NCBI GenBank assembly: GCA_963921195.1
Contig: OY992540.1
Location: 78,109,337-78,173,336 of the forward strand
Source: Pegoplata infirma
Taxonomy: Eukaryota > Arthropoda > Insecta > Diptera > Anthomyiidae
Direction: 5' to 3'
Length of the DNA stretch: 64,000 nucleotides
Below the pieces are notes generated by a model. That model was not told where the DNA came from and did no database searches. It saw only the letters and a program-made list of their open reading frames with translations. How positions within the stretch are numbered: position 1 is the first letter of the stretch; each line of letters opens with the position of its first letter. Shown here one piece after another: positions 32,327 to 42,553 of this stretch. The translations under genes were made by a program, and so were the position numbers.

Positions 32327-33105
32327 ACATATATGTTTGCTTGATTAAATGAGTTTGTAAAGTGTCTGTGTTATTAATAAAATAAAAATGAAAAAAATGT
32401 CACATTAACAATATACATTGTTAATACAATTAAAAACGTTGTTGAACTAGTATTTAGTTGTTAACAATTTGTTTGGTTACTTTTGATTTTACGATATTTT
32501 TTTCTGTGTATGGGTCCAGTTACTTTTTCAAAATCCAGCTGAAAATTTTCCATTATCCAGTTATTTGACTTCTAGTATCTGGCAACCCTAAATAGGCTTC
32601 TGTTTGTTTTCAATAAACCGTTTTAATTGAATATCGGGCAAAATTTTCACATGGGGTCTAAGTCCAAAACTGGTCCGATGATAATCAGATTTGATAAGGT
32701 TATTAGTACGCGTTTAACATACACATTGTGTATTACACAAACAAAATTTTAAATAAATATTTTCTATTTTCATGAAATGTGGGAGATTTATGTGAAAATC
32801 GGGAAGGTGGTTTGTATGGGGGCTACAAGAGGAAATGGTCCGATTCCTTCCAAATATGGAATGGTGATTTGAGAATAGAAAACACGTTTACCTGCCAAAT
32901 TTCGAAAAGATATCTATTATAATACGGTTATTAGAGTCATTTGAGCCAAAACTAAAGGGGACCTTTGTATGGGGACTAGGTCTAAATAAGGACCGATTAT
33001 TTACAATTTAAATAGGCTTCGTACTTGGGCCAAGAGAGGCTTAAGTTTCAAATTTCAAGTCAATTGATTAAAAATTGCGACCTGTATCGTGTTTACACCG
33101 TTTAC

Positions 33106-33180
33106 GTGGACAGACGGACGGACGGACAGACGGACAGACGGACGGACAGACGGACAGACGGACGGACTGACGGACATCGC
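33106..33180. repeat. (GACGGACA)n / (GTCY)n microsatellite of DINE copy J2
   Basis: About 18 tetranucleotide GAC(G/A) steps, the longest such tract in the window. It is the microsatellite known to grow inside mini-me/DINE elements. The plus frame at 33089-33334 (TDGRTDRR repeats) is its translation. Confidence 0.85.
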
Positions 33181-33313
33181 TAAATCGACTCAAAAAGTGA
33201 TTCTGAGTCGATCGGTATACTTAAAGGTGGGTCTATGGCCAATATTTCGGGTAGTTACAAACATCAGCACAAACTCATTATACCCTGTACCACAGTGTGG
33301 TGTAGGGTATAAA

Positions 33314-34040
33314 CACTATTTCAGTAATGTTTGACTATTGCAAACTTTAAGCGTTGTCTGTGTGCCCTGAAGACGACCTCCAAAAAAATTTAAATTTTTC
33401 CCGTGATCAGCACTTTAATAAGCATTGTTCTGGGGGTATGCCCTAAAATTTTACAGTTTCGGGACACGCTAATATTTAAGCTACCGACTAAAAAAAAAAG
33501 AAAATAAGAATTACTGTTTTCATTTTCTCAAAACGAAAAAAGTTTGTAACTTCGATTTGTAATTTAGATAAAAATTAACCTGCTGGTGAATAAAAACGTT
33601 TTCACCAGCTGGTAAATAAAACGTAACATAATTATTTTTCAAAAAAAAAAAATAAAATTCTTTTCATGAACAAATTTTTTCATTATTTTTTTTTATCAAT
33701 TTTTTTTTACCAATTTTTTTCATAATTTTTTTTCATTCGTTTTCTTTTTTTTATAAATTTTTTTTATCAAATTTTACATAAAAAAAAATTTTTCGTCAAC
33801 ATTTTTTTCCCCATCAATTTTTTTTTATCAAAAATTTTTTTTCATCAATATTTTGTTTTTTTTAATCAAAACAATTATTTTTCGTCGATTTTTTTTTAAT
33901 CAATTTTTTTCTTCATTTAAAACCATTTTTCATCAAAATATTGTTTTTCATTAAAAAAAAATATATTTTTTTTCTCTTTGTTTTCACCAAAACTAAATTT
34001 CTGACATAAAAATGTTCCATTTGTTTAACAAATAAACAAA
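33314..34040. repeat. Shared 0.17 kb block followed by T-rich TTTTTTATCAA array
   Basis: 33475-33640 (CGACTAAAAAAAAAAGAAAATAAGAATTAC... CTGGTGAATAAAA) has relatives at 41579-41760 and 45597-45720. Each is followed by long T-rich arrays of TTTTTT(C)ATCAA type (here 33640-33985). This is one old repeat family with a microsatellite tail. Confidence 0.6.
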
Positions 34041-34440
34041 AAGCGCAGCGGAGTTTTTACAAGGTTATGCCACCGTTGGATAGGTATTAAAAAAACTTTT
34101 TCTTAAATGGAAACATCATACAGTTTTTTTTAGAAAAAAAAAGTCTGAAAATCCAAAAAATGTTTTTTTCACCATTTTTTACCCATTTTTTGAAATCCCC
34201 GATATGGCCGATAAGCCAAAACACCCCATCCTAAGAACTCTTTTATATATATTTTAAGTTTCAGGAAAATCGGTTCATAAGGATTGAGATACATACTTCC
34301 CTTGCTAGACATGGATCAATAATGTATAAACCTAGTGGGGTCCTCAACTGATATTTCGATTCGATTTGCATGAAATGGCTAATAAATATAACATTATTAT
34401 TTCTAAAAAAAACTTTGCCAAAGCAAACCTTCAGCAAAAC
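34041..34440. mobile_element. Half of a Harbinger-type MITE joined to a DINE-like piece
   Basis: 34041-34300 matches the right half of the MITE 49296-49879: ACAAGGTTATGCCACCGTTGG, CCGATATGGCCGATAAGCC, AATCGGTTCATAAGG. It ends with ATACATACTTCCCTTGCTAG. 34310-34440 (GGGGTCCTCAACTGATATTTCGATTC) matches 47160-47290. The minus frame 34261-34467 is repeat-derived. Confidence 0.6.
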
Positions 34441-36547
34441 ATTATCATGATTTAATGTTTTGAACAAGAGTACAAAATTCGCAGGGTTTCACAAACAACC
34501 GTTTGTGAATCTCTTCCTTAATTTTATACCATCTCTTTAGTATTGTTTTGATGCACAAATCTTTGCAAAAAACCACATGCGCTCTTGACAACATGCTGCG
34601 ATGTTTTTTTTTCTGTGCAAAAGAAGTGTTGGCTTTGTATCTTTAGCTGGGCTTTAGGCAATGGTGGAAAATGTTAATGTCTGGTTTATAAAAAGGGCGT
34701 TTAATGCATCAAATTGAATACGACAATATATTTAAAAGGATTATGCATTTTTCACTTTTGCAGGAATTCAGTTTTATTATATAGTGTAAAAGTTCAATAA
34801 CTTTATGTCAGAATTGATTAAGCAGGCAGTTTTTTTGCAAATGATGTATTTTGATAGATTTTGGGAGATTTTATTTTATTGTTCAATTTCGTGAAAAAAT
34901 TTTTGTTAACTTTTTAGAAAGTGAACTTGCCAAAAATTGGACTTCAATTTTTGAAAAATGGGCGAATATTAAAAAAAAAGTATTGAAATTTGAATAAAAA
35001 TGTGTTATTTTGCAGCAGTTTTGCATATTTTTATGAGAATTTAATTTTTTACAGGTGCTTTTAAAATCTGTGAAACGTAAAATTTACTTTAACAAAATTC
35101 TTTAAAATAAAAATAAATTGCAGTTATTTGAACTTGTACTAAAAAAGAAATAAAATTTAAATAATAATTTGTTAGAAAAATTTGATTGCTGACCCTGACT
35201 TACCAACTACAACTATTATAGACTTTTAAATGTTGCTAATTTTTTAAAAAAGCCTAAACCATAAAGCATAAAATTGTTAATACAACAAAAGTAAATACAT
35301 TTAACCATTAGTCGGCCAGAGCACTAAACCATGAAAAATTCTTTGCTAAAAAATTCACTGAACTATGAAATTAACAAAAATTTTTATCGCACTTTTTTTT
35401 TACATAAAGAAATATAAAACGAAAAAAAAAAATAAAAATCATTATAAAATTGAAAGTAGAAATTTAAGTTTAATTTTTACTATTTTCGTTTGCTGCTGTA
35501 GTTTTATATTAAAATAATTTAAATTATTTTCAAAACGCCTACGCTTTAAATACTGAAATTCAATAAATTGGTTAAAAAAAAATAATTTTAAACTTGTTAT
35601 TAACTTTAATAAAGTTGATATTCACACATTTTTTTTGACAACTATTACGAATAAGATGCAGTATGTGGGCATATTTCGTAATTTGAATAACATTTTTTTT
35701 ATGTGAAAATATTTTTTTTTTGTTTGTAAAACAAGACATGATAAACAAATATTTTGTTGATAATTTGTATGATAACAGCATAATTTAAATATTTTAAAGA
35801 TCAAATACATAAAAGAATATATTTTAATATGGGATTTTTTGTAACTGTGAACAAAAGTGGTGTAAGTTGGGCTTACACTTAAATTAACAATTTATGACTA
35901 ATTTAAAAATAAATTAGTAATTTTTATGAAATTAATTTGCATATTTTGTAAAATAAAAAAAAAACATTTTTGGAAATTATATAAGCTTTTCTAAAAGCAT
36001 AATCCAAAAATATATAATAAATATGGAAAAAAGAATTTAAAAATTCAGAAAATCCCAGCAGAATTTGAACACTTCTGAATTTTAGTTGAGTTTTTTCCAA
36101 ATTAAAACTAGTCTTTTAAATTTCATTTGTTTATTCTAAATAAGAGCTAGAATTTTTAGAATTTTAATTGAAATATGTGTGGAACTCATAATAAAATAAT
36201 TTATTTAATGATTACAGCAAAACTGATGATTTGCAGTAGTGACCACTTAAGTTGAAAAATTAAATTAAAAAAAAAAAAAACTAATAAACTCATAAAAAAT
36301 ACGTTGTCAACTGAAAATTATGTGTGTGGTGATGTTGACAAAAAGTCTGTTAAAAAGAAAAACATACAATTTTTTTTTTTGAACAAAATATACAAAGGCG
36401 ACCTGATGATGAAACCTGAAATGCATTCACTACAATTAAAATATGTATAGCGTAAACCTAAATGGCAACACTGTTTTACTTAGGCCGATTAAGATATGGC
36501 TGGATGGCATCATCGTCGTCATCATCTTTATCATTATCGTTGCATAT
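34441..36547. other. Repeat-poor A+T-rich DNA
   Basis: Few bounded repeats and no plausible exon. There is a (CAT)n/(CGT)n short tract at 36505-36540 directly before the 36548 element. The frames at 35572-35810 (minus) are low complexity. Confidence 0.45.
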
Positions 36548-39196
36548 TAGGGCTTTCAATAGGGATTATTTTTTCTGAATCCCGGAATCGGGATTGAAGA
36601 AACAAATTTCGGAATTCGAGGGATTTTCGAAATATTTTCGATCCTGGAAGTCGCGGGATTTTTTGAAAATTTTTTGATAGTTTTCGGGATTTTTAAAAAT
36701 TTGTCTGAATTTTTTTGAACCTTTTCAAATCCACGCGTATGTAAAAATTTGCGATATTCTGTTAAAGTTGTGAACTTCGAAAACGGAAAACCATTGATAG
36801 GAACCATCCAAACAATAGCTGCATTCTTCCTCCTGTAAAGGATATCCATATTCGGTTATCTTTCTCACCTTCTGTCGTGGCTCATCGTTTTCAACTTTTA
36901 GCAGCTTTATCGAATGAGTGATTTTTATTTCAATCACGTGATTGTGAGTGAGCGTTAGTTGAAAAAAAAATCTGCGGGAATGAATAGTCAGTGAGTCGAA
37001 TTTTTGCGTGAGCGATAATTTTTTTTTTCGTGAATTGATGTTTAATTAATTTTTTTTTGTTTTTTCATTTTTTGAAAAAAAAAAAATATTTTTTTAGCAA
37101 TTTTTTTTTTATTTTTAGCGTGAGTAGAGCTTGCTTGACTCACGCGTGAATGTGATTGAATCCGGGCTAAGTCACGCGTGAGCAATGTTTATTACTCACG
37201 TGTGTAGTGAATAAGCGTGAGTAAACAAAAATGTGCGTGAGCGTGATTGAGTGTGAGTCGAAATCCACTCCTTTTTTTAAAAAAAATATTGAAAATCATA
37301 AAATAAAACCAGTTTACAATTTACACTCAAATAGAAGTGAACTAAAAAATAGGAAAATTAACTAAATTTTCATTTGTTTTAGTTCATATTTTTCTTAAAA
37401 ATAAGTGAAACAATTATAACTAGAAAATGGAAAACATTTTATTATAAGGCGCCTCAGTAGGCTAGTTGGTAGCGTGCTAGCCAATGAGTCTGGGGGTCAT
37501 GGGTTCGATTCCCACCAGAGGCCTTGGTATTTGTCGCTACAACGAGATGAAGGTCATTGTTACCAGTTCTCAGTTAGGTAAAAATAGTATATGATTTGTA
37601 ATTGTAAGGTAATTCTTAATAGAATAAAAATATTATACTTTAATGTGTATGAAGCACTTAAGAACTCGATTTGGTATAGACCCCATCGAACACCATGGGC
37701 TCAGACCCTGATCACTCGACACCCCGTTGGGTCCTTTAAGGGTCGTCATATGTTTTGATCCAAAACTTTGGTCCGTTTCGCTCTACCTTGCTTAGTTTTT
37801 GAGATACGGGAATTAGGGGTCAAATAGGGTCTAGAGCAGAGCTTCTCACTAACTTTTGCTTTGCGGCCCCTTTTCAATATTATAAAATTATTAACGTGAA
37901 CATGGCCCTCAGTTTTTTTAAAAACCTGAAGTAATGGAAAAATTTGGAAACCAAATTCAGAAGCAGCATTGAAAGATTAATCGAAACCGTGATGGTCAGA
38001 TCCCAGACGCATACCAAAAATTGCAAGTAAAAAACTTCTAAGAAATAAAAAACACAATTTTTGTGAACTATGACCTCTATTTCCTCAAAAATTTGGAAAC
38101 CAGGTCCCAAACTTCGGCATTTTACATCGAAACTTACTATCGTCATCCATTTTTTATTTCCGAAATAAAAAAAAAATCCAGTTTAACCTGATTTAGAAAT
38201 GAAGAAATGTGTACCAAGAAAGCATTTAAAGTCCAATTTTGAGTAATGATTGTTCTTTTTTCAAAATTATGTACCAATGTTTGGTATTGATCGAAATTTT
38301 ATTCGATCACTAATCTAGATCCGTTTTTCGGATCCAGATTTGTAATCAGCATTGAGAAGTTAATCGGATAAAGTGGTCAGATCCCAGACGCATTCAAAAA
38401 TACCACAAACAAAGCTTTTAAAAATGCACAAAAATACATTTTTGTGAACTTTGTCTTTAATTTTCTCAAAAACCTAACGTATTAGAAAAATTTGAAACCC
38501 AAATTCAGAATCAGCATCGAAAAGGTAATAGAAAACGAACTGTCAGATTCCAGACTCAGCCAAAATACTTTACAAATCAGTGTTGGGCATCCCGGGAAAT
38601 TAACAATTGCACAGTGATTACGGACCTTAAGTGATGGAAATAATTTATTTTTTTATAAATGTATTTGTATATTTTTATATCACAACAATAAAAAAATGTG
38701 TTTTAAATTTACAAAAATTTAAGTTTTAACAAAATTGTTTGCGACCTCCTGAAACTCTTCCGAAACTCTAGGGGGTCGCGACCTACCATTTGAGAACTAG
38801 AAAATCTTAGAAGCTGAATAACTCAAAAACTATTACTGGGAGGGTTTTCGGGTATTCTGCAGTAGTGTTCTAAGATACACATGATTACAATAGTTCTGCT
38901 AGTCAAAAATCCGGTCTCCAAACTTTTCCATCACATCAGATTCTTGAGAAAATTGAGATCAAAGTTCAACAAAATCCCCGTTTTGGGAATTTTTGGAAAC
39001 TCATAGCGGATGAACCCGATGAGATTCGTGTGCCAGTCGTGTGATTGAGAAACATAATAAAAATTATTAGAAAAAATTTGAAAAAACTGGATCTCAAAAA
39101 ACCCGGGAATGAAAATCAGAAATCCAGAGATTCGGTATTAGCCTAATCCTGGGAATTTCGGAATCGGGATTTCAGGATTTGGGATTGAAAGCCCTA
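36548..39196. mobile_element. hAT-type element with AATCCCG subterminal repeats, 2649 bp
   Basis: Ends TAGGGCTTTCAAT and ATTGAAAGCCCTA are perfect 13-bp inverted copies. Flanks TTGCATAT (36540-36547) and ATGCATAT (39197-39204) match at 7 of 8, a TSD with one later change. Near the ends lie GGGATT/AATCCC motifs (36557-36665, 39105-39185), as in 18788-19861, so the two are related. The interior contains a CACTCA-rich part (36910-37260), a tRNA-like module (37446-37523), and foldback-derived sequence (37915-38940). No transposase is recognised. Confidence 0.8.
37446..37523 (+). ncRNA. tRNA-like SINE head
   Basis: GTAGGCTAGTTGGTAGCGTG (A box) and CATGGGTTCGATTCCCACC (T arm with B box) are intact; GCCTC/GAGGC can pair as part of an acceptor stem. 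The downstream body TTGGTATTTGTCGCTACAAC is shared with the module at 19574-19648 (minus). Both therefore belong to one SINE family. It lies within a hAT-type element. Confidence 0.65.
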
Positions 39197-40967
39197 ATGC
39201 ATATGCATTCAATATGCATCTGCAGTATGCTGCTATTGCATATTGATACAACTTGTTGTCTACTTAAAACTTTGTTTATTGATTGTATGCATACCACCAC
39301 AGCTTATAGTTCAATAAATCAATTAATATTTATGAAGGCGATAACATTAATGTAATAAATAGGGTGGCACTTTATTGTACAGGAGGTTTGTTAAAATCTC
39401 TATAATAAATCCGATTGCCACAACCGTGAACATTCCAACTGAATTTCTGAAATCGATCATTTGCTTTTACAACTGCTATTTGGTTGTTACAGCCATATTG
39501 CGGTTGCTATAAACGAATTATGGTTGTGACAACCGCATGACTAGTTACGATAACCTTGAAAATTTTGAGGAATATTTGATTTGTTATGTGAGTGAACGTT
39601 TGTGCATGTTCGAAATGTCAGCCTAGGATTATATAGTCTAATTTTTATTGATCTAGAAATTGTTAAAGGGCCATATGATTAAACCGAACAGCTGATTTAT
39701 TTGTTACTGCTACTTTTCTTGCGTTATCAGTTGAGTAACGAGCCCTTAAGAATAATTACGTGTCCCTTATTTCCCTCCTCACCAACTATTTTAAATTTCA
39801 AAAATTATCAAAATGTGCCACCAGTAAGGCCTTCCTTGTAAGTGGTGTGTTATTAAATTTCACCCTACTTTATTTTTTGTAAATACCAAGCTCTATTCAT
39901 CCTTCATACTAAAAATTAATATTTAAATCAGCTTATTGTAGAAATCTATTGAAATGTAATAATTTTGTTTTGATTTTTATTAATTATGCCAATAGGAAAT
40001 TGTATAGAATGCTTAATTAAAATGTTAAAATTTTAATTGTGTAAAAAAATATGATTAATTTGTTAAAAACATTTGTCTGCCTATGTCCCACTGTGACATA
40101 ATATATTACCTTTTTGCTGTTTAAACCTTAAATAGTGTTTAACTCTTTTGTTTGTGTATGTTTCAGATTTGTTAAGCTTCATTTAGAAACAAAACAACAA
40201 AATGGAAAATATTTCCAAATTGATTTTAATATAAAAACGATTTTTTGGCGGATTAGCTGTTTAATCTTTTTGCTGCTTAACAAATTTGTTTGATCTTTTG
40301 TTTACCACAATCACCATAAGATAAAATGTTTACAGATATAAAATTTCAGGGTTAATTTTGTATTGATTTATGTTGGTTATGAAAATAATTTGTACAAATA
40401 AGTAGCTAAGGAATTTCTTTCGGTTTCTTAAGAAGGCAAAGTTATGGCTTTGAGAAATTTATTAAAAGGAAAAATGTGCCAAATCTAAGAAATTCTCTAA
40501 AATAAAATTCAAAGTAGAAAAATTTTCTTCAAAGAGTTTATAAATTTTCCCACAATTTAGTTAAATTAAACTTAAAGCTGGAACATTTTCTTAACGGTAA
40601 AAAAAAAACTTAGCCAGATAGGCGAAATGGAGGCGATTTTTGTGGATCTAAAAAAGTTGGCATTTCCGAAAATCTAAAAAGACTCATATCTCGGTAAATA
40701 TTGTCAACACAACAAAAAGTTCAAAAGCATTTTTGTAGCTCTTAACACATAGAACAAGACACCCAAAAGCTCTCCAAGTAATAGTTTTAAAGTTAGTCCG
40801 CCCCCTTTGTCCTAGTCCGCCCCGTTTTGTGGGCGTGGTTAAACTAAAATAATTGAAAAATTATATAACAAACCCGGTTATAACGAACTCCGAGGGACCA
40901 GTAAAAATAGTTCGTGAAAATTGTTGTCAAAACCTAGGAACTTTAGAATTAGCTCGTTATAACTGCC
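39197..40967. other. Mixed unique and repeat-derived DNA
   Basis: 39410-39560 has GGTTGTTACAGCC / GGTTGTGACAACCGC motifs that may be a worn copy of the CACACAG MITE family. 39800-39850 holds GGCCTTCCTTGTAAGTGG, a possible Harbinger-type MITE end. 40380-40610 resembles the interior of 25978-26965. 40795-40845 holds CCGCCCC/GGGGCGTGG words. No exon is convincing. Confidence 0.4.
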
Positions 40968-41215
40968 CACACAGAAAAAAAAGTTTCCAATCGAATTTAT
41001 CAGTTGTATCAACTCAAAATTTGGTTGCTGCTACTATATTTATCTTTGACAACCAAATTTTTTAATTGCCCCAATTAAAAGACAGTTATGACCGCCGAAA
41101 ATGAGGTGTGACTACCGATATTCAGCTGTGACGACCTATATACAAAAGTTCCAACCGATTTTTTGTTGCAATAACTGAATTTCAGTTGGAAATCGTTAAA
41201 TTCGTTTTCTGTGTG
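40968..41215. mobile_element. CACACAG-type MITE, copy 2, 248 bp
   Basis: Ends CACACAGAAAAAAAAG and TTCGTTTTCTGTGTG are inverted copies. Inside, GGTTGC/CAACC motifs recur. It is homologous to 6932-7164. It is followed by CCGAATTTAACACTCTCACTTGTT (41216-41239), the tail of a DINE copy, so it sits in or next to a truncated DINE. Confidence 0.65.
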
Positions 41216-41763
41216 CCGAATTTAACACTCTCACTTGTTAATAATACTTTTTGTTCAAAACGCAAAAAAAAAAATTTTTAAAAATTTTCGTGTCCAGGAT
41301 TTTTTAAATTTTTTTGTTTTTAATATTATTTTTTATTCCAAAACACAAAAAAAAAAAAAACAATTTTTAAAAACAATTTTTCGGGGCTAAGAAATTTTAT
41401 AAAAAAAAAATTTGAATGAAAGTTTTTACTCAAAAACGCCAAAAACATATTGTCTGGAGTTCTAAAAATGTTGAAAATTTATATTTCACCACAAACGTTT
41501 TTTTTAACATGATTAAGTTTTTAGGCTGGTGTCTAATTTTAAAAAAGATCCAGGACGCCACCTCACTCTGAATATAAAAGCTAACGACTAAAAAAAGAAA
41601 ATAAGAATTACCAAACCAAAAAGGTTTGTAACTTGGATAAAATACACCTGCTGGTGAATAAAAGCGTTTTTCACAAGGTAATGAATAAAACGTAAGAATT
41701 ATCAAAATGGTTTGCAACTTGGATAAAAATACATCTGCTGGTGAATAAAACGTTTTTTCTCTT
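41216..41763. repeat. A/T-run stretch and copy of the CTGGTGAATAAAA block
   Basis: 41260-41420 has long A and T runs and CAAAACGC words; 41579-41760 is the repeat block described for 33475-33640, with the GAATTACC..CTGGTGAATAAAACG unit present twice. Confidence 0.5.
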
Positions 41764-42396
41764 TTTATACCCTCCAACCACAGTATGGGGGTATACTCAC
41801 TTTGTCATTCCGTTTGTAACGCATCGAAATATTGGTCGAGGACCCAATAAAGTGTGTATATTATTGAGCCATGAACGAATCTAAGACATTCTGTGAATGT
41901 CCGTCCGTCCGTCCGTCTGTAGATGGCACGATGCAGTCCAAAATAAAACAGGTAGCCTCCTTAAATTTGGCACGAATATGTCTTATGGTCCTAGGCAGGT
42001 TAAGTTCGTAAATGGGCAAAATCGGACCAGGGGGAAAAAGTTCCCCCTTGACAAACTAAACCAACCTCTAAAAAACACGATTTTTTGTACGTGTTTTTTT
42101 ATATTTTTGTTAAACAAATGAAACAAATTTAGTTTAGAGTACTGCACTAGGACCGGGGAGACTAAAAAAATTTATTTTTTTTTGCCCGCCCCCATTTTAA
42201 GGGCGTGGATATAAAAAATAGTTTAAATAATGATAAAATCGTAAAGCTTTAGTGCAAAAAGCATAACAAATAAATTAGTAAACATTTTTCGAGACGGGGA
42301 GGTATCCCCCACTGCCCCCGCCGAAGCCCCTCCCAAAGTTACGTTCATGAACATTTTTTTTTCGGCACAGCCGAATTTAACACTCTTACTTGTTTT
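41764..42396 (+). mobile_element. DINE-1/mini-me-like copy D, complete, ~633 bp
   Basis: Head TACCCTCCAACCACAGTATG, GTCATTCCGTTTGTAAC, (GTCY)n (41899-41922), and tail hairpin TTCGGCACAGCCGAA with CTCTTACTTGTTTTT. Same subfamily as copy A (13390-15158), which is longer through its interior. The frame beginning SVRPSVCRW is a translation of the repeat. Confidence 0.85.
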
Positions 42397-42553
42397 TATT
42401 TGCATCAACATTTTTTTATAAATTTTTTTTTCATCAATATTTTTTTTTTCATCAAAATTTTATTTTTTCTTCAAATTTTTTTTTACACAAATTTTTTTTC
42501 TATCAATTTTTTTTTATCAATTTTTTTTATCAAATTTTTTTTCATCAATATTT
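42397..42553. repeat. TTTTTTCATCAA T-rich array
   Basis: Imperfect units of about 12-20 bp of T runs separated by ATCAA. Two overlapping F-rich frames are artefacts. Confidence 0.6.

Larger units (their letters stand above)
31612..32508. mobile_element. TA-flanked CACAGAAAA element carrying three tRNA-like modules, 897 bp
   Basis: Ends CACAGAAAAAAAAAAG and ATATTTTTTTCTGTG are inverted copies, bordered by TA at 31610-31611 and 32509-32510. Inner inverted blocks ATTGTTAATACAATT occur at both sides (31649, 32417). The centre holds three A-run-separated tRNA-like modules, all in minus orientation (31812, 31983, 32258). Confidence 0.7.
30414..32590. mobile_element. hAT-type composite element, 2177 bp, 8-bp TSD
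   Basis: Ends TAGGGTTGCCAGA and TCTGGCAACCCTA are perfect 13-bp inverted copies, flanked by AATAGGCT at 30406-30413 and 32591-32598. Subterminal repeats CCAGTTATTTGA(T/C)TTCT lie at both sides (30453-30470 and 32557-32574). Inside are two TA-flanked MITEs (30697-31208 and 31612-32508) and a mariner-like transposase relic (31355-31465). That relic is a different superfamily from the ends, so it was probably acquired by insertion. Confidence 0.85.
30258..33313 (-). mobile_element. DINE-like copy J2, split by a hAT-type insertion
   Basis: Minus orientation: head ACCCTACACCACACTGTGGT (near 33300), (GTCY)n core (33106-33175, here (GACGGACA)n on plus), tail hairpin CAAGACCGACC near 30276. The copy is interrupted by 30414-32590, whose 8-bp TSD marks the insertion point. 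Without it the copy would be about 0.87 kb. Confidence 0.75.

Noticed and set aside
33089..33334. Frame with TDGRTDRRTDGQTDG repeats, and similar frames at 41897-42121, 44120-44320 and 54438-54698
   Set aside because: Translations of the (GTCY)n microsatellite and flanks of DINE copies.
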